Positions 36,740 through 48,700 of a stretch of DNA of 64,000 nucleotides are shown here, in pieces. Position numbers and translations under genes: made by a program. The notes beneath the pieces were generated by a model. The model saw nothing but the letters and a program-made list of their open reading frames with translations. It did no database searches and was not told the DNA's origin. The stretch comes from Auxenochlorella pyrenoidosa. Its lineage: Eukaryota; Chlorophyta; Trebouxiophyceae; Chlorellales; Chlorellaceae. Each line of letters begins with the position of its first letter. The stretch's first letter is position 1. Where the stretch lies: the NCBI GenBank assembly GCA_001430745.1, contig KQ481937.1:35209-99208 (forward strand). The letters run 5' to 3'.

Positions 36740-37857
36740 TTCTGGTGCTTGGACCCAGCGGTTCAAGCGCCAGCGAGAAGGAGCTGACAGCACGAAGGTC
36801 TGAAGGGAAGTCCAAGGCTGCTTGCAATCGCTGTGCTGTGCGCGCTGGCACCGCTGCCGCTCACCCCTCGCTGCTGTTGTCCTCAACAGGCAGGCTAATG
36901 CTTCCTCCAGCACGGTTGGAACCGTTACCAGTGGCGTCCAATCACATCAGCCATCTTCCTGCCCCTCTGCAAAACGTCTCTGCAATTACATCCGCCACAA
37001 AAGCGGCGTGAGTTGAGGCACGGCTGTCGGGGTGCAAAAGCGTGAAGAATAAGTGGAGCACTGCGGGAGGAGTAGGGGGCTGGCTGGGCATACTCTGATG
37101 CAGTAATTCGAGGAGGAATACACGCAGGATCGTGTAATCGTACGCGGGGGGTGAAGGAATGGAGAGGGCATGATGACAGCAAGTTGGGGGCAGGCAGGAG
37201 AGGGAGGAAAGAAAGTCAAACGTACGACAGATGGCTGCACGCCACGTCCAGCAAGGCAAACGCAGGCGCTGGCCGAGGAGGTGGCGCGGTGCGGGTGCAG
37301 CGCGGCGGGCGCAAGGTGCGCGGCTGCCCAGCAACCGGACTGCTTCGAAGCAGGTGCTTCAGCGGCAGCACCCACAAGCCAGCAGCTTGGCTGGGGATAG
37401 TTGACAAGGTTTGGAATAGAGAAGGCGGCGCGCTGGCTGGAAAAAAGCGGCAGAGGGCAGGACGGCTTGGACGAGGGGAGATAGTGCGTGAGTACTGTTC
37501 GACGGCCAGGTATGAAAGAGAATGTGCATTGACGAGGGCTGCACGGGAGACAGTGGGGGGAGGGTTAGCAGCGCTCGAAAAGAATGCGACACGTGTAGGC
37601 GGCCCGCAAGGGCGTGGATCAAAGAAAGGGTGCGGCATAGTGCGCAATTGCTCTGGGAGTACTTGCGGGGTTGGGTTGGCGGCCCCGGGCCTGGCTCACA
37701 CCACAGCGGCAACGACCAGGATGCGGAACACAGGGGAGGGGCCGGGCATGCGCTCGTTCATTCCGGCGTGGCAAGGCTACCGGCTGGTGGAAGGGGGGAC
37801 AAGCCTAAAGAGCATGGGCTGGCAATGTGGTAATATGCTGATAAGAATGGGCCTGCT
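36740..37857. other. Intergenic region between channel and RRM genes
   Basis: About 1.1 kb containing the channel promoter and leader and the 3' UTR of the RRM gene, both on the minus strand. A minus-strand TGTAA occurs at about 36983-36987 and could be the RRM gene's poly(A) signal, giving an unusually long 3' UTR of roughly 0.87 kb. No coding exon is supported. Confidence 0.45.
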
Positions 37858-40597
37858 TCACCACATCATTTGGCCTGCGGCAGGGGCCAGAAGCGGCCAG
37901 TCTTGCTGCGGCGCCGTCAGCACAGGCTGCCCTGCCGCGGCGGCAAGAACAGCCGCGGCGGCAGCCATGCTGCTGGGCGAGGCGGTGGCCGCGTCCAGCC
38001 CGCCGCTGTGGCTGCGGCCGTTTGGCAGCCCGCCCTGGTTGGTTTGGACCATGACGTGGAGGATTTTGTCGCCGGCGCGCATGCCATTCATGGCCTGCCG
38101 CGCGCGCTCCGCCGCACCAGCATCAGCAAAGTTGACAAAGCTGCGGCAGGAGGGGCAGGGAGGCGGAACAGCCGTGGGATGGATGTAGGTGGGCGGCCCC
38201 CCGGTGGGGGGGGGGGGGGGGGTTCCCCGGGGGATAGCTAGGCATTGAGCCACCAGCAGGACTGCTGGCGGGTGGGCGTCGCAGCAAGCAGCGAAAGGGC
38301 CCAGCCCAGGCGCCCCTCCTGCCAGCAGCCTTGCCCAGCTTGCGCCGCCGCTCACCCGGTGCCGTTGCACAGGCCGGTGCTCTCATCGATCAGGATGCGC
38401 AGCCCCGCCACTGCCCCGTAGCGCGCAAAGTTCTCGTACACCCACAGGCGGTCGGCGTTGAGGGGCATGCCTGCGCATGGGGGCGGGGCAGAGGTGGCAG
38501 TTGAGAGCGGGAGGAGGGAGCGGGCGGCAGATGGCAGCGTGCAGATGGCCCCCTGCCCAGAGGCTCGTCGTGCGCTCGTCAGCCCCGGGCCGCCGCCCGC
38601 GCCCCCCCCCCTCCCCCCCACACACACACCTTTGATGCAGATGGAGGACAGCACCTGCGGCTGGTACGACTGCGGTACCAGCGGCGCGGGCGGCAGCTGG
38701 CTGCGCAGCCCCGCCCCCTGCGGCATGGCACTGCCCAGGCTCAGCGCCGAGAGCGCCTGCTGCAGCTGGTCTGCACCCAGGGCGGCTATGCCGCCGTTTA
38801 GCTGCGGTGGCAGCGCGCTGCTGGCCGCCCCGAGCCGCTGCAGGCTCTTGGCCTCGCGCCGGCTCAGCCGCGCCGCCTTTTCTGCTGCCGACTCTGCAAA
38901 GCGCACGATGAGCGACTGCACCGCGCCCGGTGGCGTGCTGTTGTTGAGCGCCGCGATGGCGCGCTCTGCAGCCTCCAGCGAGGCCATGCGCACCAGCGCG
39001 CTGGCTCCGCGGAACTGGTCTGCAGGGGCGCAGGGCAAGGGGCAGCTCGTCGTTGGCGGGACGGCGCAGCCAAAATTTCAGCCCAGTACTGCAGGCTTGT
39101 CCCTGTGCTGGCCGCGGCCAGGCCTGCTGGCCTGCCCTTGTGCCTCCCCAGCCCAGCCTCACCTAGGCAGGGGAAGAGCTTCACATCCAGCACCGCGCCA
39201 TGTGTCTCAAACAGCTGCTGCACCTCTTGCACGCCGTAGCTGGCCGGCAGGTGCTTCACATAGCAGCTGTCCGAGGGCGTGAGGCCAGAAGGTGCGGGCA
39301 TGGTTGGGGGGCCTGTGGGCGGCAGCGCGGGGTAGGCACGAGGGCAGGGAGGTCAGCTGTATGGCGGCGCCCTGGGAGCTGCCTGTTGGGCGGCGGTACT
39401 GGCGCTGCGGCGGCGGCCTAAACCCCTGCAGCGTACTGGAAACTTTGCCAGTACTGGGGTGCCATGCCACCAGGGGCTGTGTGCGGCGCATGCCAGAGCC
39501 GCGTGCTGCAAACGGTGCAGGGTTCTGGCCTGCCCTGCTTTTCACCGGGAGCGGCAAAGCGGACCGCGCGCGCTCACCGGCGTCAGCATCCGCAAACTTG
39601 ACCTGCAGCGTATGGCCCAGCACCGACGTGCCGTCCAGCGAGCCGATTGCCGCTTGTGCCTCAGCCACAGAGCCATAGCGGACAAAGCCGTAGCTGCAGA
39701 GCGGCGCACAGAAAGCGCAGGGACCGGTTCGGGCTTGTACGGTACAAAGGCACGGCGGGGTTGGGCCCAACTTTGGGGCCCATCCTTGAGGTGCCACACA
39801 CTGCACCTGCATGGGCGGACGCTGGCGACAGCCACAAATCCAAAGCAGCGCCTTCCGTGCTCACCCCAGGCTGTGCTTGGTCACCGAGTGCCGCACAAGC
39901 CGGAGGCTGGTCAGCACGCCAAACTGGCCAAACACCGCTGTGATCTCGTTCTCGCCCCACTGCAGCGGCAAGCCCCTGCAGGAAGCGGCAGAGAACAGGC
40001 AGTGCTTGTGACAGGAGAGCGGTGGGGCAGGTGGCCAAGGCAGCCCAGGGCAGGGGAGAGGTTGTAGCCGGCGGTACGAACACTCTCCGTCCGGCGGCGG
40101 CCTCGAGGAGCCGCCCAGGGGTGGTCCTTCACCAGCACGTCGCGGGCACCTTTTCGTTTTCCATCCCCGCACCTGACAAACACGTTTGGATGGCCAGAGC
40201 AGGAGGGGAGCCCCGCTGCAAGCGTCTGCAATGCCGCCGCCGTGGCGCTGGCCGAGGAAGTGGTGGTTGCGCTCAGCGGCTCGTGAGGCGAGCTCTCGAT
40301 TGGAGATGAGCTTCCACTGTGCCCTCCGCTGGCCGAGGGGCTGCCGCCCAACATTGCGTGGCCCTTCGCCGCCCAGGCTTTGTCTGCACTGCTCCCAGGC
40401 TGCCCAAGGTGCACCAAGCTTCGGTGACACGCCCCTGGAGGGGCTGTCAGGACGGACGTATCGAAGACTAAGGGTGTAGGGGGGTGTTCGCGGGCAACTG
40501 CGTCCGCTGCTCTTTCACTCGCTGAATATGATGGCCAGAGAGGAAGGACGGTGTGTTTTGGATCGAGAGCACGCCTTGGCAGGACCAAACGTGCCAT
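37858..40597 (-). CDS. Three-RRM RNA-binding protein (ELAV/CELF-like arrangement)
   Basis: Seven exons join in phase: 40173-40597, 39865-39975, 39578-39693, 39163-39312, 38630-39019, 38356-38470, 37858-38140. The first ATG (40597) gives 529 residues; an internal ATG at 40354 gives 448 and is a plausible alternative. RRM1 begins near residue 137 (NVFVRGLP with RNP1-like YGFVRYGS), RRM2 near 233 (CYVKHLP with GASALVRM) and RRM3 near 392 (ICIKGMP with GFVNFADA). RRM2's RNP1 is degenerate. A Ser/Thr-rich N-terminus precedes RRM1 and an Ala-rich linker separates RRM2 from RRM3, as in Hu and CELF proteins that bind U- or GU-rich RNA to control splicing, stability or translation. Target RNAs cannot be read from the sequence. 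Confidence 0.85.
38203..38222. repeat. Poly-G run in intron 6 of the RRM gene
   Basis: An almost pure run of G (C on the coding strand) a short way downstream of the donor of exon 38356-38470. It is intronic and prone to length errors in assembly. Confidence 0.8.
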
Positions 40598-41145
40598 GCT
40601 ATGCGATGTGTTGATCGTCCTTCATCGTCAGTTTCAGCCGGTTTACGGGCCTCCTGGTGCGTCCTTGTCTAGATCGCAGCGCGGAGCTGCTTGCTAGCAG
40701 GGTCGCATGTGTGTGTGGGTTGGCACACTCTGCCGCCTGCGCCGCAGCGGGACTACGCCCTGCCTCTGCTTCTCGTGCCTCCTTGAAAGTGTCTCAACAC
40801 CCCCCCTGACTCATCCCTCTTTCCCCCACCAAACCAGCCGGCCCATTGCATAGCCTTTCTGATGACACCTTTCAACTGCGAGTGCAGTGAGGAACACCCC
40901 CGAGCAAGGGGCGGTGACCGCTCGCCAGCTTCACAACACCAGCGGTTAACCAGCGGTGCATTCAGGTGCCCAACCATGCCGCCTTCCTCGTACAGCACAG
41001 GGCATGCCACCTGTGCTTTGACCCGGTACACATACTTTGGTGCAGCGCTGTGTGCGATGCCCACGCTCCGCCCACATTCTGCTGTCGAGGCTCGTCACGT
41101 GCTGCTATGCTCTGCACTTTTTGCCTCTGTTGCACCAGAGCAGCC
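40598..41145. promoter_or_regulatory. Divergent region between RRM gene and small secreted protein
   Basis: About 0.55 kb with no supported coding exon. It should hold the RRM promoter and leader, and the promoter of the predicted gene at 41146 if that is real. No TATA-like element stands out. Confidence 0.4.
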
Positions 41146-41639
41146 ATGGGACCGATAGCAAGCTGCAGGGGGTGCGGCGCGCCCACCCTACTCGTCATGC
41201 TTCTGCTGCTGGGAGGCTTGGAGGCCAGCCACGGTGCGGCAGGTGCGGAAAGGCAGGTGCTCTGCAAGCCCCAGCCATCCCAGGCTGCCAGGCAGTGCCC
41301 TGCTGCCCTGCACGGCCCTTGGGCCAACCTTGGACCCCTTCTTGTGCTGGTTTCAGGGCGCCCGTACGTGGCAGGCTACTCCCTGACAAATGCCGATGGG
41401 ATGGAGGTGGATGGTGATGGTTCTCCTGTCAGCCGCCGGCTGCAGCAGGTGGGCCCCTCACTGACAGCGGCTGGCGCCGCCTGACATAGGATGCAGGCTT
41501 GCTGCACACGCTGAAGACATATGCCTGTGCTTGCCTGCAGGAAAGCGCGGGCCTACTGGTTTTTGCACCCGGGTTTGAAGAGGCTGCATATGCACCGGCG
41601 CCTGGCCCCGCTGGCGGGCGCCGCATGCTCCACGGCTAA
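41146..41639 (+). CDS. Possible small secreted protein, 95 residues
   Basis: Three exons join in phase: 41146-41242, 41357-41448, 41541-41639. The start gives a convincing signal peptide: a short polar N-terminus, then APTLLVMLLLLGGLEASHGAA. The mature part (GRPYVAGYSLTNADGMEVDG...) is short, acidic then Ala/Pro-rich, with no cysteine pairs and no family I recognise. The first intron is a multiple of three and open, so an unspliced form adding about 38 residues is equally possible. It could be a real secreted peptide or a chance reading frame. Transcript evidence would decide. Confidence 0.4.
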
Positions 41640-42080
41640 GGCGAGTGGCATTGCAGGTAGGTCAACAGGGCAGCTCGGAGCTTGCATGGCAGCGGCTGCA
41701 TTGTCTCGCGTGCTGCAGGAGTCAGGCGCACAGCGCGCTGCCACACACCACCAAACACTGCCGCCCGCTACTTGCAGGCTGCTGCGGACACTGGATGGCT
41801 AGTAGCTCTCTGGAGGCTGGCTGGTTGAGCAATGACGCCGCCGCAGATCATCAATGCACGTCCTGAGGGCGGCAGCCAGCAGCACATCCTTCTGTTGGTT
41901 TCTGGGCTTCGCTCACACCTATGCACTCCTTATCACTCTAGCACAAGGCAGCTTGACAGCAGAAGAATTGACACTTGGGCAGGTCAAGCACAGTTTGCCC
42001 TCGCTCCTCAGCCCTGAGCCTGGTGGTTCGGCGCAGGCCATGAGCTGGCAGATGCTGCGCAGCTGCAGCTGCCCTTGCCT
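41640..42080. other. Unassigned stretch between two convergent small genes
   Basis: Open frames occur on the plus strand (for example from about 41854) but they do not join to neighbouring exons in phase and resemble nothing known. It probably contains the 3' UTRs of the genes on either side. Confidence 0.4.
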
Positions 42081-42751
42081 CTACTCAGAACCTGGCGCAG
42101 GCCTGCGGCGCGGGGACAGCCGGGAGCTGGGGCGGCTGCGCGGGCTGCGGGCGCGCGGGCTCTGCTCAGCCGTCTGCATGCTGGCGGGCAAGGTGCAAGC
42201 ATGCGAGTGTGGTCAGCAGTAATTGGGAATTCTTACTTCCGCACAGCAGCTGTCCCACATCTCCTGCTTGGGAGCTTGATGCTGCCTGCCTGCTTCTCCC
42301 ACCTCAGCCTCTTCCACCGCCGCCTGCGCCTCCTCGCCCTCCTTGCGGGGCGTGCCCATCCATTCGCCCACATTGTGCGACAGCTCCCCCTCCGCGCCCT
42401 TGCTGGTGGGCAGCAGGATGAGGTGAACCGCCTTGTTGGGGCTGAAGGATGCCTGGTTGGGTGCAGTGGACATGGAGGAGGAGGGCAGACAGGAGGTGTG
42501 GGCAGCGCTCGGCCGTACATCGCGGGCGGGCGGGTGGGTGCATCATAGAAAGCGCAGAACGCAGAACCCACCTGCAGCTGCACTCGGAAGAGGAGGTCAG
42601 ACTCCGGGATGCTGGAGGATGAGGCTCGTGGGTGCAGGTCAAGGCGCATGCTCTCTGCCGCATCGGCAGTCAACACCACCTTGACGCGCCCGCCTGCGGC
42701 GGCTGCACGGCAGATGTGATGCATCATTTGTTCGGTTGGCAGCACGGACAT
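42081..42751 (-). CDS. Hypothetical protein, 162 residues
   Basis: Three exons join in phase: 42572-42751, 42237-42452, 42081-42173. The first part is alpha/beta-like (MSVLPTEQMMHHICRAAAAG, then GRVKVVLTADAAESMRLDL). The middle has a hydrophobic strand (KAVHLILLP) followed by an acidic, glutamate-rich helix. The tail is Ser/Arg/Pro-rich and basic. No signal peptide or membrane span. The ATG at 42751 follows an AG at 42753-42754; an upstream exon-like segment (donor GTAAGG near 42834) is open from an ATG, but that frame does not continue into this one, so I treat it as 5' leader, where that ATG could act as an upstream start. I do not recognise the family. Confidence 0.55.
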
Positions 42752-43161
42752 CCTAGCCGGTTTGAAGGCGCAGAGATGGGGTGGCGTACGCAAGGTGGGG
42801 CCAGGCGGGGCAGCAGCAGGCGGCGCCGGCGCCCTTACCGACAGGTGCGGGCTTGCCGTCTGCGGCCTGCGGCTCGTGCTTGTGGTGTCTCAGGCCGGAG
42901 ATGCGACCGCCCATGGTTGCAGTGGGGCTGCAGGTTTGAACACAGGAGGGGCCCACAGAAACAGGTGAAGGCAGGTGCTATTGCGGTTGGGGCTATTATT
43001 TCGAAGTGCTGATGGACAAAACGTGAATGGCAGAACAGAAGCGATCTCCACGCACAAACGAACAAACCTGTGCTGCTGTCGCCTGCTGAGACCGACCAAC
43101 CCACCTTGCCGCAAAACCGGAAGCAGAGGAAGATCGCACAACTGCCGATCCACCGCACCCA
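42752..43161. promoter_or_regulatory. Divergent region between the 162-residue gene and the NTF2-like gene
   Basis: About 0.4 kb separates two start codons on opposite strands, so a shared bidirectional promoter is likely. A spliced leader for the minus-strand gene probably occupies its left part. Confidence 0.4.
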
Positions 43162-45195
43162 ATGCCGCAATTGGCTGCGGCGAGGCTTCTGGCACCAGAG
43201 GCCTCTGCCTCGGCGCCTCCCTCCTCCTGGCGCAGCCACAAACCTGCTCACGCCGCCTCAACCCAGGAAATGAAGCGCAGATGGCAGCAGCAGCGCGGCA
43301 GCAGGACCGAGGCACGGCGCCTGCCGCCCGGTGCCGCTGCCTGGGCCGAACTGCCTCGCAGCAGGCTGCAGCTCCTTGTTGCTGGCGCCCAGCCACCAAA
43401 CCATGCACATGCGAGCAGCGATGACAGTGGCAGTGCCCTGCCGCCCGCCGTGCGCGCCTTCCTCTCTGCCTTCAACGAGCGGTCAGTGGCGGGCATGGCG
43501 GCGTGCCTTGCGCCCCAGGCCACGTACATCAACCTCTCGCACGCCCAGCCGTACCGCGGCAAGCAGGTGTGACGCCAACGCCAACTGGCCATTTTTGCCT
43601 CCGCATGAGCATGTCGCCCTGCCTGTGTGGCCAGCCACCTTCCCTTCGTCATCTTGTGTGCCCATGCAGGCAGTGGAGGCCATGCTCTCCTCCCTCGTGG
43701 CCGGCGCGCCACCCGACTGGCAGCTGGCCGTGCTAGACTCCACGGCCGACCCCTCCGCCGCGGCGGTGGTCTTCTGCATGAGGGACGGGCAAGGTCGTGA
43801 TGTTCCGCTGTCGCAGGGCCTCGCTTTCTATCGGCTTGACGAGGTGGGGAAGGGCCTGGGGGGCTGCAGTCCAGGCATTCAGGGGTGCTGAGGGCAGCAT
43901 GCAACACCGAGCATTGCAGTGCTGTGTGGTGACATGTGCCTGCCAGCTGCTTGCCTGCGTCTTTGCCGCCCCTGCCCCAAACCCGGGTGATACAGCGACT
44001 CATGAAGCTGCCCTGCTGCCCTCTCATCTGCCTGCAGGCGGGTCTGATTGCCCAGATCACCGAGGCAACTGAGCAGGTGTTGAAGTTGCCTGAGGCAGCG
44101 CTGCCGGCCGTGGGCGCCGCTGCGCCGCTGCTGCAGGCCCTGGGTGGCAGCCCGCTTGGGGCAATGCTTGCCAGCGGGCAGGCGCCAGCTGCCAGCAGAG
44201 CACCGTTGCAACAGCAGCAGTTCATGCCAGGCAGCAGCTTTCAAAGCAGCAGCAGCGGCAGCAAGAGCAGTCGCCAACCGTCACAGCTCTCCGGCAGCTC
44301 CACATCTCTGCCAAAGGCACGAGGAGCATCGATGGGGACAGTAGCAGCAGCCGCAGCAGCCGGTGAAACAAGTCCACAAGCCGGCGGCAGCGCCAGCAGC
44401 GGCCCGCCTGGCGACAGCCTTGCTGCGCTCTCAGGCACATGGGTGAAGGATTTTGCGGCCTCGGATCTGGAGGCGTACAGCCGGGCCTGCGACCTGCTGC
44501 AGCTTGGCGGCCTGCAGAAGACCACCGCGCTGCAGCTGATTGAGGGCATGGAGATTGAGCAGCGGGGACAGCACGTGGCGGTGCGCTACCTCACAGGCGA
44601 GCCAAATGCCAGGGAGCAGGGCTGCACCGGGCAAAGCCGGGCAGTTCCAGGCCTGCAGTGGTGCACTTGCGTGCCGCTGTTGTGAGTCACAGCTGAACGA
44701 CATGCACAGTGCGGTTTGCAGTAACAGCTCTTCAGCGCCGTCCTGCCTTCTGTTGGTCACGCTAGGCACCCAGCCGGCTTGGCTGCCTCCCATGGTGTCC
44801 TAGCCATCTGGCCAGACGAAGTATTTCCCCCTCCTCCTCCCCGGTGCCCATGTGCAGTGGTGCCCTTTTTCAAGGTGACGGAAGCCATGCAGCTGGGCGC
44901 AACCGTCAGCATGGGCCGCCGCGACCTGCGGCAGGGCACCCAGCAGGCCACCGCAGCCGCCGGCGCCGACGGCAGCCTGCGGGTCAGCATCTCCTGGGCT
45001 GCCCCCAACGCGGGGAGCATTGAGGAGACGTACCGGCTGGCGGGTGCTGGCGGCGACACGCTGGAGTGCCTCTCGACTGTGACCGTGGCCGCCGGCAGCG
45101 CCACCACGCGCACCGTGTACCGTCGCAGCACCTCGGGCTGGGCGCCGCGCTACCGGTGGAACCCGCTGACCGGCATCGGCCTCGGGGGGCAGTGA
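43162..45195 (+). CDS. NTF2/SnoaL-like plus calycin-like protein, probably plastid-targeted
   Basis: Four exons join in phase to 491 residues: 43162-43566, 43670-43843, 44038-44596, 44858-45195. The ATG at 43162 gives a basic, Ala/Ser/Arg-rich N-terminus of about 75 residues that looks like a transit peptide; a second in-frame ATG at 43270 is possible. Residues about 95-205 resemble the NTF2/SnoaL cone fold (AFLSAFNERSVAGMAACLAP, then SHAQPYRGKQAVEAML). A Gln/Ser-rich linker follows. Residues about 325-491 (SGTWVKDFAASDLEAYSRAC ... VVPFFKVTEAMQLG ... RTVYRR) resemble a plant lipocalin/calycin-like beta-barrel. Both folds bind small ligands, but no catalytic residues can be assigned. The third intron appears to be GC-AG (donor at 44597). 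Confidence 0.7.
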
Positions 45196-45230
45196 TCGAG
45201 GCCTGGCTACCCTTTTCGCCCTGCATACAT

Positions 45231-45235
45231 TGTAA
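45231..45235 (+). terminator. Polyadenylation signal (TGTAA) of the NTF2-like gene
   Basis: TGTAA begins 36 nt after the stop codon. From here to 45768 (about 0.53 kb) no gene is seen; the stretch should hold the VPS51 promoter and leader. Confidence 0.6.
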
Positions 45236-45768
45236 ACAGACGGTGGTGACAGCAAACGGTGCTGATCAAGGGTAGTCCGCACACTCACCAGCCCTCGGAC
45301 AGCGACTCTCGGTTGCCCCGGGCCGGGCACTGAGCCCGCCAGCAGCAGAGTGGCGGCATCACTACAGGTGCTGGAGCCCGGCGCAGCAGGCTTTGACAAT
45401 CACAGATCGTTTTCCTTGGCCAGCCAAGCGTCCCTGGCGGCGCCAAAAGCCTCCTGCACGCCTCTGCTGCTAGTCCGCTCCCGGGCGCCTTGTCGCTCGG
45501 CGCGCTGCTTTCATTTCCTGATCGCTGTGATCCACGTCTTGGAAAAGAGATCGGGGCGACGCTTGCTCAGTCAAACGGCGGCACTGGCTTGGCGCGCCGA
45601 AGGCAAGCCCTCCTGCGTTTTGCGCATACCCAGAGAGTCTGTGTTGGTTATGTGGATGTGGTGCCGCGCTTTGAAAGCAGCGGCGTAAGTTTCAGCTGCA
45701 GTCGCCGCTGCTGCCTGCCGCCGCCCACCAGCCCTTCCGTCGTTCACCTGCAGCCTTACGCGGCAGCC

Positions 45769-48700
45769 ATGGCGGCCACAGCGGGGCCTGGGACGGGCAG
45801 CGCGGACAAGGCAAGCAAGGTGAAGAGCCTGCTGGCCTCGTATTATGACATAGACGACTTGGATGGCGGCAACTCACTGCACGACTCGCCCAGGTGCGGC
45901 AAGCGGACCCTCACTGCATGTGCTGTCGACTTGATTTCCGTTGGCTACTTGACTGATGCGCATGAGATGCGCCGCTGCAAATTGTTATGTTTGGGGTCCC
46001 TCCAGGCCTCGATGCATGCCGCTCGACACCCATGAGCAGCCGCGCCGGCTTCACTGCTTGCACCCCACGCAGACCTGCGCCCTCGCCCGCCGCCGCGCGC
46101 CTGCCACCCGTGCTGCCGTCCCCCGGTGGCAGCGACGCAGCTGCGCTGAACGCGACCTACTTTGACCCAGACTCCTACCTGAAAAGGGTGCTGAAGGAGA
46201 CGCGGCTGGCGGAGCTGACGGCCCGCCAGCGCGACCTGCTGGCCGAGGTGGCCGGCCTGGACTGCGACATGCAGGTGGGCTCCGTGCTGGCCTAGCCTTG
46301 GGAGCCTCCAAGCCGGCGTCGCGGGTCTGCAAAGAACGCAGGCTCCTGCTGCTGATGCCGGTGTTGCATTGCACCATGCCGCCGATGGCCCTCTTCTGCA
46401 GATGCTGGTGTACGAGAACTACAACAAGTTCATCACCGCCACCGACACCATCCGCCAGATGTCGTCCTCCATGGAGGGCATGGACGACCGCATGAAGGCG
46501 CTGCGCCAGCTGATCGGTGGGTGCGCGTGGGAGCGTGGGGGCCCGCCCTGCGTTCGAGGGGTTCAATGCCGCCGTTCTTTTTTATCGCGAGGCATTGCTG
46601 CATGAAGGAGGAGGCCGCAGGCGCGCCGGTTGGGCAGCACGGCGGGCTGCTTGCTGCCGCCCGCCATGCCCCGCCTAGCATGTTGGCCCTGGATCCCGCC
46701 CAGCGCGTTTCCCCGCACCCCCTGCCCGCCATGCAGACGGCGTGGTGGTCACGTCTGACGAGGTGCACGGCAAGCTGCAGCAGCGGCAGCAGGAGGTGGA
46801 GGAGCTGGGCGCTGTGCGCGCACTCATGGCCAAGCTGCAGGCGGTGTTCGACCTGCCGCGCAAGCTGCGCGCGGCCATCGAGCGCGAGGCGTACGAGCTG
46901 GCGGCAGACTGCTACGCCGACGCGGCGCCGCTGCTGCGCAAGTACGGCCACAAGGTGGGTGCACCAGGGGGCGCGGACGGTAGGTATTGCCTGCTGCACA
47001 CACACTCGCGTGTTCGGCCAGAGCCGGCATCATGAGGTGATTGTGTCGCCATGCCGCCTGCGCCTACTTGACCCGGTGCTACCAGGTGCTATGTGGGTGT
47101 GTGGCTATGCGGCAGACTGCCGGAATGCGCCGTACTCTTGCCTGCGCAGTCGCGCCCGCCCTGAGCACCCTGCTCACCTGGCCTGCACCCTCCCCCCGCC
47201 CCTGCTGCAGGGGGCCTTCAAGAAGGTGGCCTCCGAGGTGGAGGCGTGCGCCCGAGAGCTGGCGGGCATCCTGCGCCGTCGCCTGCTGGCCGCGCCCGAC
47301 CAGGCGGCCGAGTGCATCCAGATGATTGCCAAGCTGGGGGAGCCCACGGAGAGCCTGCAGGTGGGCTGGGCGGCAGGCTGGTGCCAGCCTGCCAGCAGGG
47401 TCGGCTGTGCGGGGACGCATGTTGGTTTGGCTGCTGGCAGGGTTGCGGCCATCGTTGGGAGCCCAGCAGGGCCGAGCAGGGCGCTGCAGATATGCAGGCA
47501 GGGAGGACTGCTGGAATTTCAGCGGTCGCAGGCCCAGGCTGGGCTGTTGAAAGGACACGCAAAGCTGGCCGGCCAGGCACACTACGCCAAGATGGGATTT
47601 GATGCAACGCGGCAGCATCAGGAGAGCCCAGCTGTTGTGCAAGTGGTTCCACGGACGACATCGTATCATAGCCCTCATGCTTGTCTCTCTGGTGTGGCAG
47701 GAGGACTTCCTAGAGTGTAAGCGGCAGCGCCTGGAGGGCCTGCTGGCGGCTGCCGGGCTGGCCCTGAAGATGCTGGCAGTGGACAAGGGCCTGCTGAGCC
47801 CTGTAGGTGGGTGCTGGCTGCTTGGAAGAAATGTTGCCGCAGTTATTGTGCTCTGCGTGAGTTCTAGGATCGCTGCGGCAATTGGGGTCATTCTTCCATG
47901 CGCCAAGCATCGCTTTGTTGCCTTTGCTGCCTTGAAAGGGTTCCCGGGTGTGTGGTTTGCTTGCTGCGCCTGCGTCTGCTCAAGCCTCGTGCCCAGCAGA
48001 CCCGCATTTTGTGACTAGAAGATGCATGCCTGTGTGCTCCTGCCTGGCTTGCAGAGCTGGGCACGGTGGATGAGGGCCTGCGCCAGCGCATGCTTGCAAT
48101 GTTCCCACCGCCTTCAGCAGACGACGCAGCAGACGGGCAGGACGGAGCCGAGGGCGGCGCGGCAAGCAGTGACGGCCAGCAGCAGGGTGGGCAGCAGCTG
48201 CCCAGCCTCCACCGCGTCATTGTGGAGCTGGACGGGAAGTTCATCACAGGTGGGCGTTGCAACTAATCAGGCAGGGAAGAGGCGTGCAGCAATGCGGCGC
48301 GGCGCCAACGTTGTCACGCAAGCTTCCTCTCCTCTCTGCAGAGCTGACCCACACCGCGGCGCTCTTTGCCGAGCTCTTCCCGCCTGGCGGGCGCAAGCGG
48401 CTTATCAAGGTGGGTGCCAGCCAGCTGGCTGCCCCAGATTGGCCACTCCATGTCCGGGCATGTCCCGCATCAGATTTGACTTAGCAACTGCCATGCATCC
48501 CCGACTACAGCTTATCCATGCTTGGGCACCCTTGCCCCACCTTCTTCGCCCCGCAGATGTCACGCGAGTGCTTTGCGCGCTACCTGAAGCTCACTCGGCG
48601 TTCTCTGTCCGATGCGGCAGCCATCGCAGCCGCCGGCGCCGCGTGGATCACCTCTGCAGGGGAGCCGCTGCGCCCGCTTGACGAGTGCCTGGCAGAGGCG

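Noticed and set aside
37151..38188. A 345-codon plus-strand open frame overlapping the end of the RRM gene
   Set aside because: Its right half is antisense to RRM3 coding sequence and its left half is basic low-complexity sequence in the presumed 3' UTR. No known domain.
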